From the NCBI GenBank assembly GCA_048594885.1, contig JBMDXB010000162.1, forward strand, positions 27,309-91,308: DNA of 64,000 bases, written 5' to 3'. This DNA comes from JBMDXB01 sp048594885 (GTDB taxonomy: Bacteria > Acidobacteriota > Vicinamibacteria > Vicinamibacterales > 2-12-FULL-66-21). The number at the start of each line of letters is the position of its first letter. The stretch's first letter is position 1. The position numbers were made by a program, and so were the translations under genes. Below, piece by piece: positions 24,531-32,230 of this stretch. The notes beneath the pieces are model-generated. The model saw nothing but the letters and a program-made list of their open reading frames with translations, was not told the origin of the DNA and did not search any database.

Positions 24531-27230
24531 ATGGATTGGAAATCGCAAATCCGCGCCGCGCTCGCGTCGACGCCGCATCCGCCGGACGAGGACGTCCTCG
24601 AGGAGCTGGCGCAGCACGCGCGGGCCGTGTACCGAAAGGAGCGCGCCGACGGCGCGCCGGAAGACGAAGCGGTGCGTCGAGTCATGATGCAGGTCGAGCG
24701 CTGGCAATCGGAAGCGGCCGCACTGCAGCGCCGCTCCAGGCGCGAGCCGGCCGTCGAACCGCCTCCTGCAGCCGCAGATTCGCCGTGGCAGGGACTGGGC
24801 GGCGATCTGCGGTACGCCGCGCGGCTGCTGCGGCGCCAGATCGGCTTCGCGCTGCTCGTCATCCTCACGATGGCGCTCGGCATCGGCGCGACGACCGTCC
24901 TCTTCAGCGTGACGTACGGCGTGCTGATGAAGCCGCTGCCGTGGCCGAACGGGGGTCGCCTGGTACAGATCAAAGAAACGCGCGGCGGCGCCGCTCCGCG
25001 GTTCGGAGAATTCACCAACGCGGCGTACCTGGCGTGGAGCGAGCAGGCGGCCACGATCGAGCGCATGGCCGCGTGGTCGCAGCGGCCGATGACGCTCTCC
25101 GGCGCCGGCGAGCCCGAGCGCATTCGCGTCACGATGGCCACGGCGTCGCTCTTCGACGTGCTCGGCACGCGTCCGCTGATCGGCTCGTTCTTCGGCGCGC
25201 AGGACGAGTCCTCGCCCGTGATCGTCCTGTCGGAAGGTCTCTGGCGGCAGCGCTTCGGCGCCGATCCCGGCGTGCTCGGCAGCGCCGCGCAGCTCGACGG
25301 CCGGCCGTACACCATCGTCGGCGTGCTTCGGGACGAAGCGATGTTCCCGGATCGTCAGGCGCGGGCGATCGTTCCGTTCCAGATCCGGCCGGCGAAGGGC
25401 AATTACCTCTCGATGTTCTACGCGGTCGCCGTGCTCCGGCCAGGCGTGACGGCGGCGCAGGCAGCGGCGGAAGGCACGTCGCGCGGCCGCTACGTCGCCG
25501 ACACCGGCATGACGACGAGAGCGATCTTCGGCAACAGCGGCCCGGTCGAGATCGTCGTGCGTCCGCTGCGCGACGCGGTGACGGCCGAGGTACGGCGGCC
25601 GCTGATCGTGCTGCTCGTCGCCGTGGCGCTGCTGCTCGTGACGGCGACCGCCAACGTCGCCAGCCTCCAGCTCGCGCGCATGACGACGAGGAGCCGTGAG
25701 ATGGCGATCCGTGCCGCGCTCGGCGCGGGCGGCGCGCGCGTGGTGCGTCAGCTGCTCGTCGAAAGCCTGCTGCTCGGCGGCATCGGCGGCGCGGCCGGCC
25801 TCGCGCTGGCGTGGGCTCTGCACCGCTCGCTGCCGGCGCTGCTGCCGGCGGATTTTCCACGCGCGACTGACCTCGGCGTCGATCTGATGGTCGTCACGTT
25901 TGCGATTGGCGTGTCGATTGCCGCGAGCGTCTTCTTCGGCGTGCTGCCCGCGCTTCGCCTCCGCCGCCTCAATCTGGTGGAGACGCTGGCGGAAGACGGC
26001 ACCAGCGCCATCGGCACATCGCGCCGTTCGCGCACGGCGCAGGCGCGGATCCTGATCATGGCCGGGCAGGTGGCGATTGCGTGCGCGCTGCTCGTCGGCG
26101 CGTCGCTCGTCGGCCGCAGCTTCGTGGCGCTGCTCGACGCGGACCGCGGCCTCGATCCTGCCCGAGTGCTGAGCGCGCGCGTGTCGCTGCCGGACCCACT
26201 CTACACACCCGAGCGGCGCGGCGCGATTTGGTCGGACATCCTCGACCGCCTCGCGACGGTTCCCGGCGTCCGAGCCGCTGCCTGCTCGACGGAGCTTCCG
26301 CTGATCCCCGGCGGATCGACATCGGCGTTCACGCTGCCATCGCGCAATGCGCAGGAGGGAAGCGTCTCCGTGCAGGCCTCGCCGCGCGTCGTCAGCCCGC
26401 GTTACTTCTCGACCCTCGGACTCGATGTCCTCCGCGGCCGCAGCCTGACGGACGCTGACACCAAAACCTCCCAGCCGGTCGTCGTCGTCAACGAGACGTT
26501 CGCGCGCCGCTATCTCGGCGACGCGCCGTTCGATGCGCGCATTCCGATGGCGGTGTGGGAGGGCGATACCGATGCGACGGCACCAGTCGTCGGCGTTGTC
26601 GAAGACGTACGCTACATCGGCGCGCAGACGACGTCGTTGCCGGAGATGTATGTGTCGTACCGCCAGCTCGCGTCGGGCATGCCCCAGACGACCGCGACGA
26701 TTCTGCTGCGCAGCGACGAGGACCCGTCGCGGATTGCGCCGGCGCTGCGCAGCGTCGTCGCGCAGACTGACGGCCGGCTCGTTGCAGAGGCGGTGATGAC
26801 GCTCGAGGATCGGCTGCTGGCGTCGAGCCTGGCGAGGCCGCGGCTCTACGCCGTCGTGCTCGGCGGCTTCGCGGGCGTGGCGCTCCTCATCGCCGCCGTC
26901 GGGTTGTTCGGCGTGTTGTCGTACAGCGTCGCGCAGCGCTCGCGCGAACTGGCCGTGCGCTCCGCCCTCGGCGCGCGACAGATCGACATCGTCACGCTCG
27001 TCCTGCGGCAGGGCGCGGCGATTGCCGGCGCCGGCATCGTCGCCGGCCTGTTCGCGTCGGCCGCCGTGGCGCGCTGGATAGCGGCGCTGCTCTACGGCGT
27101 GACGGCGCGCGATCCACTGACGTACGGTCTCGTCCCGCTGGTGCTCCTCCTCGTTGCTGCCGTGGCGTGCATCGTCCCCGCGCGCCGCGCGGCGACGCTC
27201 GATCCGCTGCGAGTGCTGCGCGGGACATAG
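24531..27230 (+). CDS. ADOP-type FtsX/MacB-like permease with N-terminal helical prefix
   Basis: An 899-residue ADOP permease. It begins with a soluble helical prefix of about 90 residues (MDWKSQIRAALAS..., EDVLEELAQHARAVYRKERADGAPE), found in ADOP proteins encoded next to PadR regulators. The standard layout follows: one TM helix (IGFALLVILTMALGIGATTVLFSV), periplasmic domain, three TM helices, second periplasmic domain and three TM helices, ending in PARRAATLDPLRVLRG. No ATPase is encoded nearby. Two starts are possible; ATG 24531 lies 6 nt after GGAG, whereas ATG 24525 overlaps that site. The permease is probably controlled by the PadR protein upstream; its substrate is unknown. Confidence 0.92.
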   Translation: MDWKSQIRAALASTPHPPDEDVLEELAQHARAVYRKERADGAPEDEAVRRVMMQVERWQSEAAALQRRSRREPAVEPPPAAADSPWQGLGGDLRYAARLLRRQIGFALLVILTMALGIGATTVLFSVTYGVLMKPLPWPNGGRLVQIKETRGGAAPRFGEFTNAAYLAWSEQAATIERMAAWSQRPMTLSGAGEPERIRVTMATASLFDVLGTRPLIGSFFGAQDESSPVIVLSEGLWRQRFGADPGVLGSAAQLDGRPYTIVGVLRDEAMFPDRQARAIVPFQIRPAKGNYLSMFYAVAVLRPGVTAAQAAAEGTSRGRYVADTGMTTRAIFGNSGPVEIVVRPLRDAVTAEVRRPLIVLLVAVALLLVTATANVASLQLARMTTRSREMAIRAALGAGGARVVRQLLVESLLLGGIGGAAGLALAWALHRSLPALLPADFPRATDLGVDLMVVTFAIGVSIAASVFFGVLPALRLRRLNLVETLAEDGTSAIGTSRRSRTAQARILIMAGQVAIACALLVGASLVGRSFVALLDADRGLDPARVLSARVSLPDPLYTPERRGAIWSDILDRLATVPGVRAAACSTELPLIPGGSTSAFTLPSRNAQEGSVSVQASPRVVSPRYFSTLGLDVLRGRSLTDADTKTSQPVVVVNETFARRYLGDAPFDARIPMAVWEGDTDATAPVVGVVEDVRYIGAQTTSLPEMYVSYRQLASGMPQTTATILLRSDEDPSRIAPALRSVVAQTDGRLVAEAVMTLEDRLLASSLARPRLYAVVLGGFAGVALLIAAVGLFGVLSYSVAQRSRELAVRSALGARQIDIVTLVLRQGAAIAGAGIVAGLFASAAVARWIAALLYGVTARDPLTYGLVPLVLLLVAAVACIVPARRAATLDPLRVLRGT

Positions 27231-27281
27231 GTCGCGCGACGTCGCTGGGATGCGGCGCGCTTCGATCGCCGCCAGTTGCCG

Positions 27282-27386
27282 GATCGCGCGACAACAGGAG
27301 AAGGGGAGAAGGAGAGCAGTTCCTTCTTTTCTGAAGAAGAAGAAGAAATGCTCCCCTTCTCCCCTTCTCCTGTTGATCGCGCGATC
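27282..27386. repeat. AACAGGAG...CTCCTGTT inverted element, copy 2
   Basis: The left part GATCGCGCGACAACAGGAG and the right part CTCCTGTTGATCGCGCGATC are inverted copies. Between them, GAAGGGGAGAAGG faces CTCCCCTTCTCCCC. The centre is a GAAGAAGAAG run. Ends and arms match the element at 8113-8198; this copy is about 20 bp longer. Confidence 0.82.
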
Positions 27387-27479
27387 TCCAATACATTCTC
27401 TGTCGCCCGACAGCGACGCGGCCCGCATGCTACGATACGGTCCCCGGTCAGTTCATCCCGCTTGGTTGGAGGATCCACG

Positions 27480-30400
27480 ATGTCGAAGCCGCGTCGCTCG
27501 CTGACGTTGACGATGTTCATTTGCGTGGCGTGTGCTGCGTTCGCGGCCTCGCGCCAGGCGACGCTTTACAGCAACGGCACGCCGACGCGGTTGCTACGGA
27601 TGCCGACGGTCAGCGCCAGTCACATCGCCTTCGCCTACGCGAACAACATCTGGTCGGTCGAGCGCGGCGGCGGCACGGCGCGGCGGCTCACCAGCTTCCA
27701 GGGGCAGACGCAGAACCCGCAGTTTTCGCCTGACGGGAAGTGGATCACGTTCAGCGCCGAGTATGCGGGAAACACCGACGTCTACGTCATCCCGGCGCAG
27801 GGCGGCGAGCCGAAGCGCCTGACGTGGCATCCGGGCAGCGACGCGGTGCAAGGGTGGACGGCCGATGGGAAGGCGATCGTGTTCGCGTCGGGCCGCGCGA
27901 CGTGGGCGCCGAGCGGCGCGCCGCGATTCTGGACGGTGCCGGTGGAAGGCGGCGTCGAGGAGCCACTGCCGCTGCCGCGCGCGTATCAAGGCAAGATCTC
28001 GCCTGACGGCAGCCGCGTCGCCTACCGCATGAACACGTCGTGGGACGAGGAGCGCCGCAACTATCGCGGCGGCCAGAACCGTCCGGTATGGATCGTCGAT
28101 CTGAAAACGTTCGATCTCATGTCGCCGCCGTGGACCGACTCGAACGACAAGGAGCCGGTGTGGCTCGGCGACACGGTGTACTTCCTCTCGGATCGGGACG
28201 ACGTGTCGAACGTCTGGGCGTTCGAGACGAAGGCGAAGAAGCTGTCGCAGGTGACGACGTTCACCGACTTCGACGTGAAGACGCTCAACGCGGGCGCCGG
28301 CGTGCTCGTGTTCGAGCAGGCCGGTTCCATTCACGAGCTCGACCCGAAGACGGGCAAGGCGCGCGTCCTCAACATCACGGCGTCCGGGGACTTTCCGTGG
28401 ATGATGCCGCGGTGGCAGGACGTCACGGCGCGGATCTCGAACATGGCGCTGTCACCGACGGGCAAGCGCGTTGTCGTCGAGGCGCGCGGCGAGATCTTCA
28501 CGATCCCGGCGGAGAAGGGCGACGTTCGCAACCTGACGAACTCGTCGCGGTCCGCGGAGCGTCAGCCCGCGTGGTCCCCGGATGGGAAGTACGTGTCGTA
28601 CTTCAGCGATCGATCCGGCGAGTACACGCTGGTGATCGAGGAGCAGGACGGACTGAAGAAGCCGCGCGAGATCGTGCTGCCGAACCCGACGCATTACTAC
28701 ACGCCGTCGTGGTCGCCCGACTCGAAGAAGCTGCTCTACACGGACACGAACCTGAACGTGTGGGTACTCGACGTCGAGAGCGGGCAGACGAAGACGATCG
28801 GCAACGATCCGTGGATGGTGCCGCAGCGGACGCTCGACCCGACGTGGAGCCCGGACTCGAAGTGGGTCGCCTACGCGAGCCGTCTGAAGAGCCTCTACCG
28901 CGCGATCTTCGTGGCGAACGTCGAGACGGGCGAGCGGAAACAGATCACCGACGGGCTCGCCGATGCGATGTATCCGGTGTGGGACTCGAGCGGCAAATAT
29001 CTCTGGTTCCTGGCGTCGACCGACTTCGCGCTCCGGTCGCAGTGGCTCGACATGACCTCGTACGACCGCGAAGAAAACTTCGGCCTCTACTTCGCGGTGC
29101 TGAAGAAGGGCGAAGCGAGCCCGCTGTTGCCGGAAAGCGATGAAGATCCCGGCGTCTCCAGTGCGCCTGCGCCGGGGGGGCGAGGGGCCGGAGGCACGGG
29201 GGGCCGGGGGGCCGGGGTGCCGGGGAGCCAGGGGGCCGGAGCTGACGCGCAGGATCAGCCGGCGCGGCCGCGTGGGCCGGTCACGGTGCAGATCGACTTC
29301 GACGGCTTGCAGCAGCGGATCATCTCGGTGCCCGGCGTTCCGGAGCGTCAGTACGCGCGATTGATGGCGGGCGTGCCGGGAGCCGTCTTCTTTCTCGAAG
29401 CGCCGCCTGCCGGCGGCGGTGGACGGGGCGGCGCGGGCGGCGGCGCCACGCTGCATCGCTATCGCCTCAGCGATCGGCGCGCCGCGCCGTTCATGACCGG
29501 CGTCGCCGACTACGAGGTGAGCGCCGACGGCCGCAAGCTGCTGTATCGCACGGGCGGTGGCGGTGGCGGCCGCGGCCGCGGCGGTGAGGCGACCGGTGGC
29601 GGTGTCTCGCTGTTTCTCGTCGACGCCGATCGTCCGCAACCGCCGCAGGCGGGACAGGGACGGCTGAACGTCTCGCTGCGGATGTTCCTCGAGCCGAAGG
29701 AGGAGTTCCGGCAGATCTTCGACGAAGGCTGGCGCAACCAGCGCGACTACCTCTACGTGCCGAACGTCCACGGATCCGACTGGCCGAAGATGAAGCAGAT
29801 GTACGGCCAGATGCTGCCGTTCGTGAACCACCGCGCGGATCTGAACTACCTGCTCGACAACATGGGCGCGGAGATCGCCATCGGCCACTCGTACGTGCGC
29901 GGCGGCGACATGCCGGACGTGCCGCAATCGCCCGGCGGCCTGCTCGGCGCGGACTTCACGATCGACAACGGGAGATACCGCATCAAGCGCATCTACGACA
30001 GCGAAAGCTGGAACCCCGATCTCCGCGCGCCGCTTGCCGCGCCGGGCGTCGACGTTTCGGTGGGGGACTACGTCCTCGCGATCAACGGCATCGAGCTGCG
30101 CGCGCCGGACAACATCTACCGTCTGCTCGACGGCACCGCGAATCGCCAGACTGTGCTGACCGTCAACAGCAAGCCAGTGCGGGAGGGGGCGCGGCAGGCG
30201 ACGGTGGAGCCCGTCGCCAGCGAGCAGGCGCTGCGCACGCGCGCGTGGGTCGAGCACAATCGCCGGCTCGTCGACAGGCTGTCGGGCGGGCAGCTCGCCT
30301 ACGTCTACGTGCCGAACACCGGACAGGGCGGCTACGCGAGCTTCAACCGGTATTACTTCGCGCAGCAGGATCGCAAGGGCGCGATCATCGACGAGCGCTT

Positions 30401-30923
30401 CAACGGCGGCGGCTCCGCGGCCGACTACATCATCGAGATCCTCGGCCGCGAATTCGACGGGTACTTCAACAACGTCGCGGGCGAGCGATTTCCGTTCACC
30501 TCGCCATCGGCCGGCATCTGGGGACCGAAGGTGATGATCGTCAACGAGATGGCCGGTTCGGGCGGCGATCTGATGCCGTACATGTTCAAGCGGCGCAAGA
30601 TCGGGCCGCTGGTCGGCAAGCGCACATGGGGCGGCCTCGTCCACACCGCCGATACGCCGCCGTTCGTCGACGGCGGATCGATGATCGCGCCGCGCGGCGG
30701 CTTCTTCACGCGCGACGGCAAGTGGGCGGTGGAGAACGAAGGCGTCGCGCCGGACATCGACGTCGAGAACTGGCCGAAGGACGTGATCGCCGGTCGGGAC
30801 CCGCAGCTCGAACGCGCCGTCGAGGAGGCGATGAAGCTGCTCAAGGCGAAGCCGGTCGACCGGCTGACGATCGAGCCGCCGCCGCCGACGTGGGGGAAGC
30901 GAAAGAGCGGTTCATCCGAGTAG
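27480..30923 (+). CDS. Tricorn-like S41-family protease
   Basis: A 1147-residue exported protease. The signal-like N-terminus (SLTLTMFICVACAAFAASRQ) is followed by TolB/WD40-type propeller repeats (IAFAYANNIWSVERGGG, QFSPDGKWITFSAEY and so on) over roughly residues 40-640. A PDZ-like segment (GVDVSVGDYVLAINGIEL, about residue 850) precedes a C-terminal S41 domain. Ser1027 in NEMAGSGGD is the likely nucleophile, and ENEGVAPDIDVE follows. Tricorn-type enzymes degrade oligopeptides. Two Gly/Arg-rich inserts (about residues 565-600 and 640-710) interrupt the second propeller region. ATG 27480 has GGAGG 7 nt upstream; the longer open frame runs through the repeat. The homologue in archaea is cytosolic, whereas this one seems periplasmic. 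Confidence 0.92.
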   Translation: MSKPRRSLTLTMFICVACAAFAASRQATLYSNGTPTRLLRMPTVSASHIAFAYANNIWSVERGGGTARRLTSFQGQTQNPQFSPDGKWITFSAEYAGNTDVYVIPAQGGEPKRLTWHPGSDAVQGWTADGKAIVFASGRATWAPSGAPRFWTVPVEGGVEEPLPLPRAYQGKISPDGSRVAYRMNTSWDEERRNYRGGQNRPVWIVDLKTFDLMSPPWTDSNDKEPVWLGDTVYFLSDRDDVSNVWAFETKAKKLSQVTTFTDFDVKTLNAGAGVLVFEQAGSIHELDPKTGKARVLNITASGDFPWMMPRWQDVTARISNMALSPTGKRVVVEARGEIFTIPAEKGDVRNLTNSSRSAERQPAWSPDGKYVSYFSDRSGEYTLVIEEQDGLKKPREIVLPNPTHYYTPSWSPDSKKLLYTDTNLNVWVLDVESGQTKTIGNDPWMVPQRTLDPTWSPDSKWVAYASRLKSLYRAIFVANVETGERKQITDGLADAMYPVWDSSGKYLWFLASTDFALRSQWLDMTSYDREENFGLYFAVLKKGEASPLLPESDEDPGVSSAPAPGGRGAGGTGGRGAGVPGSQGAGADAQDQPARPRGPVTVQIDFDGLQQRIISVPGVPERQYARLMAGVPGAVFFLEAPPAGGGGRGGAGGGATLHRYRLSDRRAAPFMTGVADYEVSADGRKLLYRTGGGGGGRGRGGEATGGGVSLFLVDADRPQPPQAGQGRLNVSLRMFLEPKEEFRQIFDEGWRNQRDYLYVPNVHGSDWPKMKQMYGQMLPFVNHRADLNYLLDNMGAEIAIGHSYVRGGDMPDVPQSPGGLLGADFTIDNGRYRIKRIYDSESWNPDLRAPLAAPGVDVSVGDYVLAINGIELRAPDNIYRLLDGTANRQTVLTVNSKPVREGARQATVEPVASEQALRTRAWVEHNRRLVDRLSGGQLAYVYVPNTGQGGYASFNRYYFAQQDRKGAIIDERFNGGGSAADYIIEILGREFDGYFNNVAGERFPFTSPSAGIWGPKVMIVNEMAGSGGDLMPYMFKRRKIGPLVGKRTWGGLVHTADTPPFVDGGSMIAPRGGFFTRDGKWAVENEGVAPDIDVENWPKDVIAGRDPQLERAVEEAMKLLKAKPVDRLTIEPPPPTWGKRKSGSSE

Positions 30924-30960
30924 CCGAGCCGTTCGGCCACCGGTTTGCGCATTCCCGAGC

Positions 30961-31509
30961 ATGATGGTCTCAAGATTTCGCAAAACGGTCGGATTCATCG
31001 TCGTCGCATGCCTCTGCGCCGCGCCTGCCCTGGCGCAGGAGCGCCGCGTTCTGGTCGTCGGCAGCATCGGAGGCGCGAGCCTCGGGAACGCCGACTCGGA
31101 GATGGGCAACGCGCTGATCGTCGGCGGCGGTGCCGGCTTTCATTTGACGCCGCGGTTGATCGTCGAAGCGGACGTCCACCGCGGAAGCGTCCGCAACGTC
31201 TTCGGCCGCGCGCATCACGACTTCACGGAGACGACGTTCACGGGGAGCGTGATCTTCCGCTCCGCGCCGGAGGGCCGCGTTCACTTCATCGGCGGCGGCG
31301 GCATCGGCCTGCAGCGCGCGCACAATGACGTCGATGATCCTCCCTTCCGTATCGTGCGGACCGATACGATCCGGCTCCTTCATGGACGCGCCGGCGCCGA
31401 ATGGGACATCTCGAACCGGTTGTCGATCCGCACCGAAGCCGTGATGTGGTTCGGCGAAGGGCTGGATTGGGTCTTCGGCGGGCGAGGCGGAGTCGTCTAT
31501 CGGTTCTGA
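30961..31509 (+). CDS. Small outer-membrane beta-barrel-like protein
   Basis: A 182-residue exported protein with signal peptide (VGFIVVACLCAAPALAQE) and alternating hydrophobic/polar strands (RVLVVGSIGGASLG, ALIVGGGAGFHL, LIVEADVHRGSV, FTGSVIFRSA, VHFIGGGGIGLQRA), ending in an aromatic residue (VVYRF), which is typical of outer-membrane barrels. It resembles eight-stranded OmpA/OmpW-like barrels; no specific family is recognised. The distantly similar protein at 63323 shares size and layout. It lies 37 bp after the tricorn gene in the same direction and may share its transcript. A second ATG at 30964 is equally possible. Confidence 0.75.
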   Translation: MMVSRFRKTVGFIVVACLCAAPALAQERRVLVVGSIGGASLGNADSEMGNALIVGGGAGFHLTPRLIVEADVHRGSVRNVFGRAHHDFTETTFTGSVIFRSAPEGRVHFIGGGGIGLQRAHNDVDDPPFRIVRTDTIRLLHGRAGAEWDISNRLSIRTEAVMWFGEGLDWVFGGRGGVVYRF

Positions 31510-31531
31510 CCGGCGGGAGTCGATTCGCCGG
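31510..31531 (+). terminator. Possible hairpin terminator after the beta-barrel gene
   Basis: CCGGCG at 31510-31515 faces CGCCGG at 31526-31531 with a 10-nt loop, starting right after the TGA stop. No T-run follows, so intrinsic termination is uncertain. Confidence 0.3.
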
Positions 31532-31558
31532 CGCCGTGGCATAAGATAGGTCCACCCC

Positions 31559-31646
31559 GACGGCTGCCTGTCTCCTGACGGGCGTGCCATGGGCAAGCCT
31601 TTGCCCGTCCCACCCGAACAGCAGCCGTCCTGGTAGGGAGGCTGAC
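31559..31646 (+). promoter_or_regulatory. Structured 5' leader with alternative hairpins
   Basis: An outer stem GACGGCTGC (31559-31567) with GCAGCCGTC (31621-31629) encloses two mutually exclusive stems: GACGGGC (31577-31583) with GCCCGTC (31603-31609), or GGGCAA (31591-31596) with TTGCCC (31601-31606). The GGGAG ribosome-binding site at 31636-31640 follows closely. A TAAGAT -10-like box lies at 31542-31547. It does not match a riboswitch class that I know. Confidence 0.5.
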
Positions 31647-32216
31647 ATGATGCACCCGCGACACCGCTGCGCCTTGTTGCTCGTGCCGCTGCTGCTTCTG
31701 AACTCCACGCGCGGGCTGCCGGCGCCCCTCCTCGCGCAGGAGGCGACCGTACCGAGCATTGAAGCGCTGCGCGCGAAGGCGCAGGATCGCATGCGCCAGG
31801 ATCGCGCCCGCCTCTCGAACCAGGACTTCCGTGAGATCGAGACGACGTATCAGTCGGCGAACAAGGATCTTCGCGCCCCGTCCGCCAGGGACGCGCTGCG
31901 ACAGCTCGTACAGAAGTACCCGACATCGAACCGTGCCGGCTGCGCGGTGCTCTATCTTGCGCAGATGTCGAGTGGGTCGGAGCGGGAGGAGTACTTGACG
32001 TCGGCGATCGCCAACCACGGTGACGCATGGTACGGCGACGGTGTGCAGGTGGGCGCGTACGCGCGTGCGCAGCTTGCCTCGTTCTACGCGAACAGCAATC
32101 GCCTGTCGGAGGCGCTCAAGCTGACGGACGAGGTGAAGACGCAATTCCCTGGGGCCGTCGACCACAGCGGTGTGCCGTTGGCCGACACACTGCGGAAGAT
32201 GAAACTGCTGCAGTAG
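31647..32216 (+). CDS. Exported hypothetical protein with TPR-like helical repeats
   Basis: A 189-residue protein with a signal peptide (CALLLVPLLLLNSTRGLPAPLLAQ). The mature part is helical: SIEALRAKAQDRMRQDRARL, DFREIETTYQSANKDL, ARDALRQLVQKYPTSNRAGCAVLYLAQM, QVGAYARAQLASFYANSNRLSEALKLTDEVKTQFPGAVDHSG. The KYPTSNRAGCAVLYLAQ and SRLSEALK-type turns resemble tetratricopeptide repeats, as in YbgF/BamD-like periplasmic proteins, but no family is recognised. ATG 31647 follows a GGGAG site 6 nt upstream, preferred over 31584, which lies inside the structured leader. The erythromycin-esterase-like gene starts 14 bp after its stop, suggesting an operon. Confidence 0.8.
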   Translation: MMHPRHRCALLLVPLLLLNSTRGLPAPLLAQEATVPSIEALRAKAQDRMRQDRARLSNQDFREIETTYQSANKDLRAPSARDALRQLVQKYPTSNRAGCAVLYLAQMSSGSEREEYLTSAIANHGDAWYGDGVQVGAYARAQLASFYANSNRLSEALKLTDEVKTQFPGAVDHSGVPLADTLRKMKLLQ

Positions 32217-32230
32217 ACCGGAGCGCTTCG

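Noticed and set aside
24510..27428. 972-residue minus-strand open frame opposite the ADOP permease (and similar long antisense frames at 1430-3445, 4181-6145, 8995-11580, 34178-36973, 38459-40258)
   Set aside because: These are shadows of GC-rich plus-strand genes: Arg/Ala/His/Asp-rich, without domains, and tracking the codon pattern of the real gene.
31559..31646. c-di-GMP or cobalamin riboswitch
   Set aside because: The conserved cores of these classes were not found; only the stem arrangement is supported, so it is reported as an unassigned leader.
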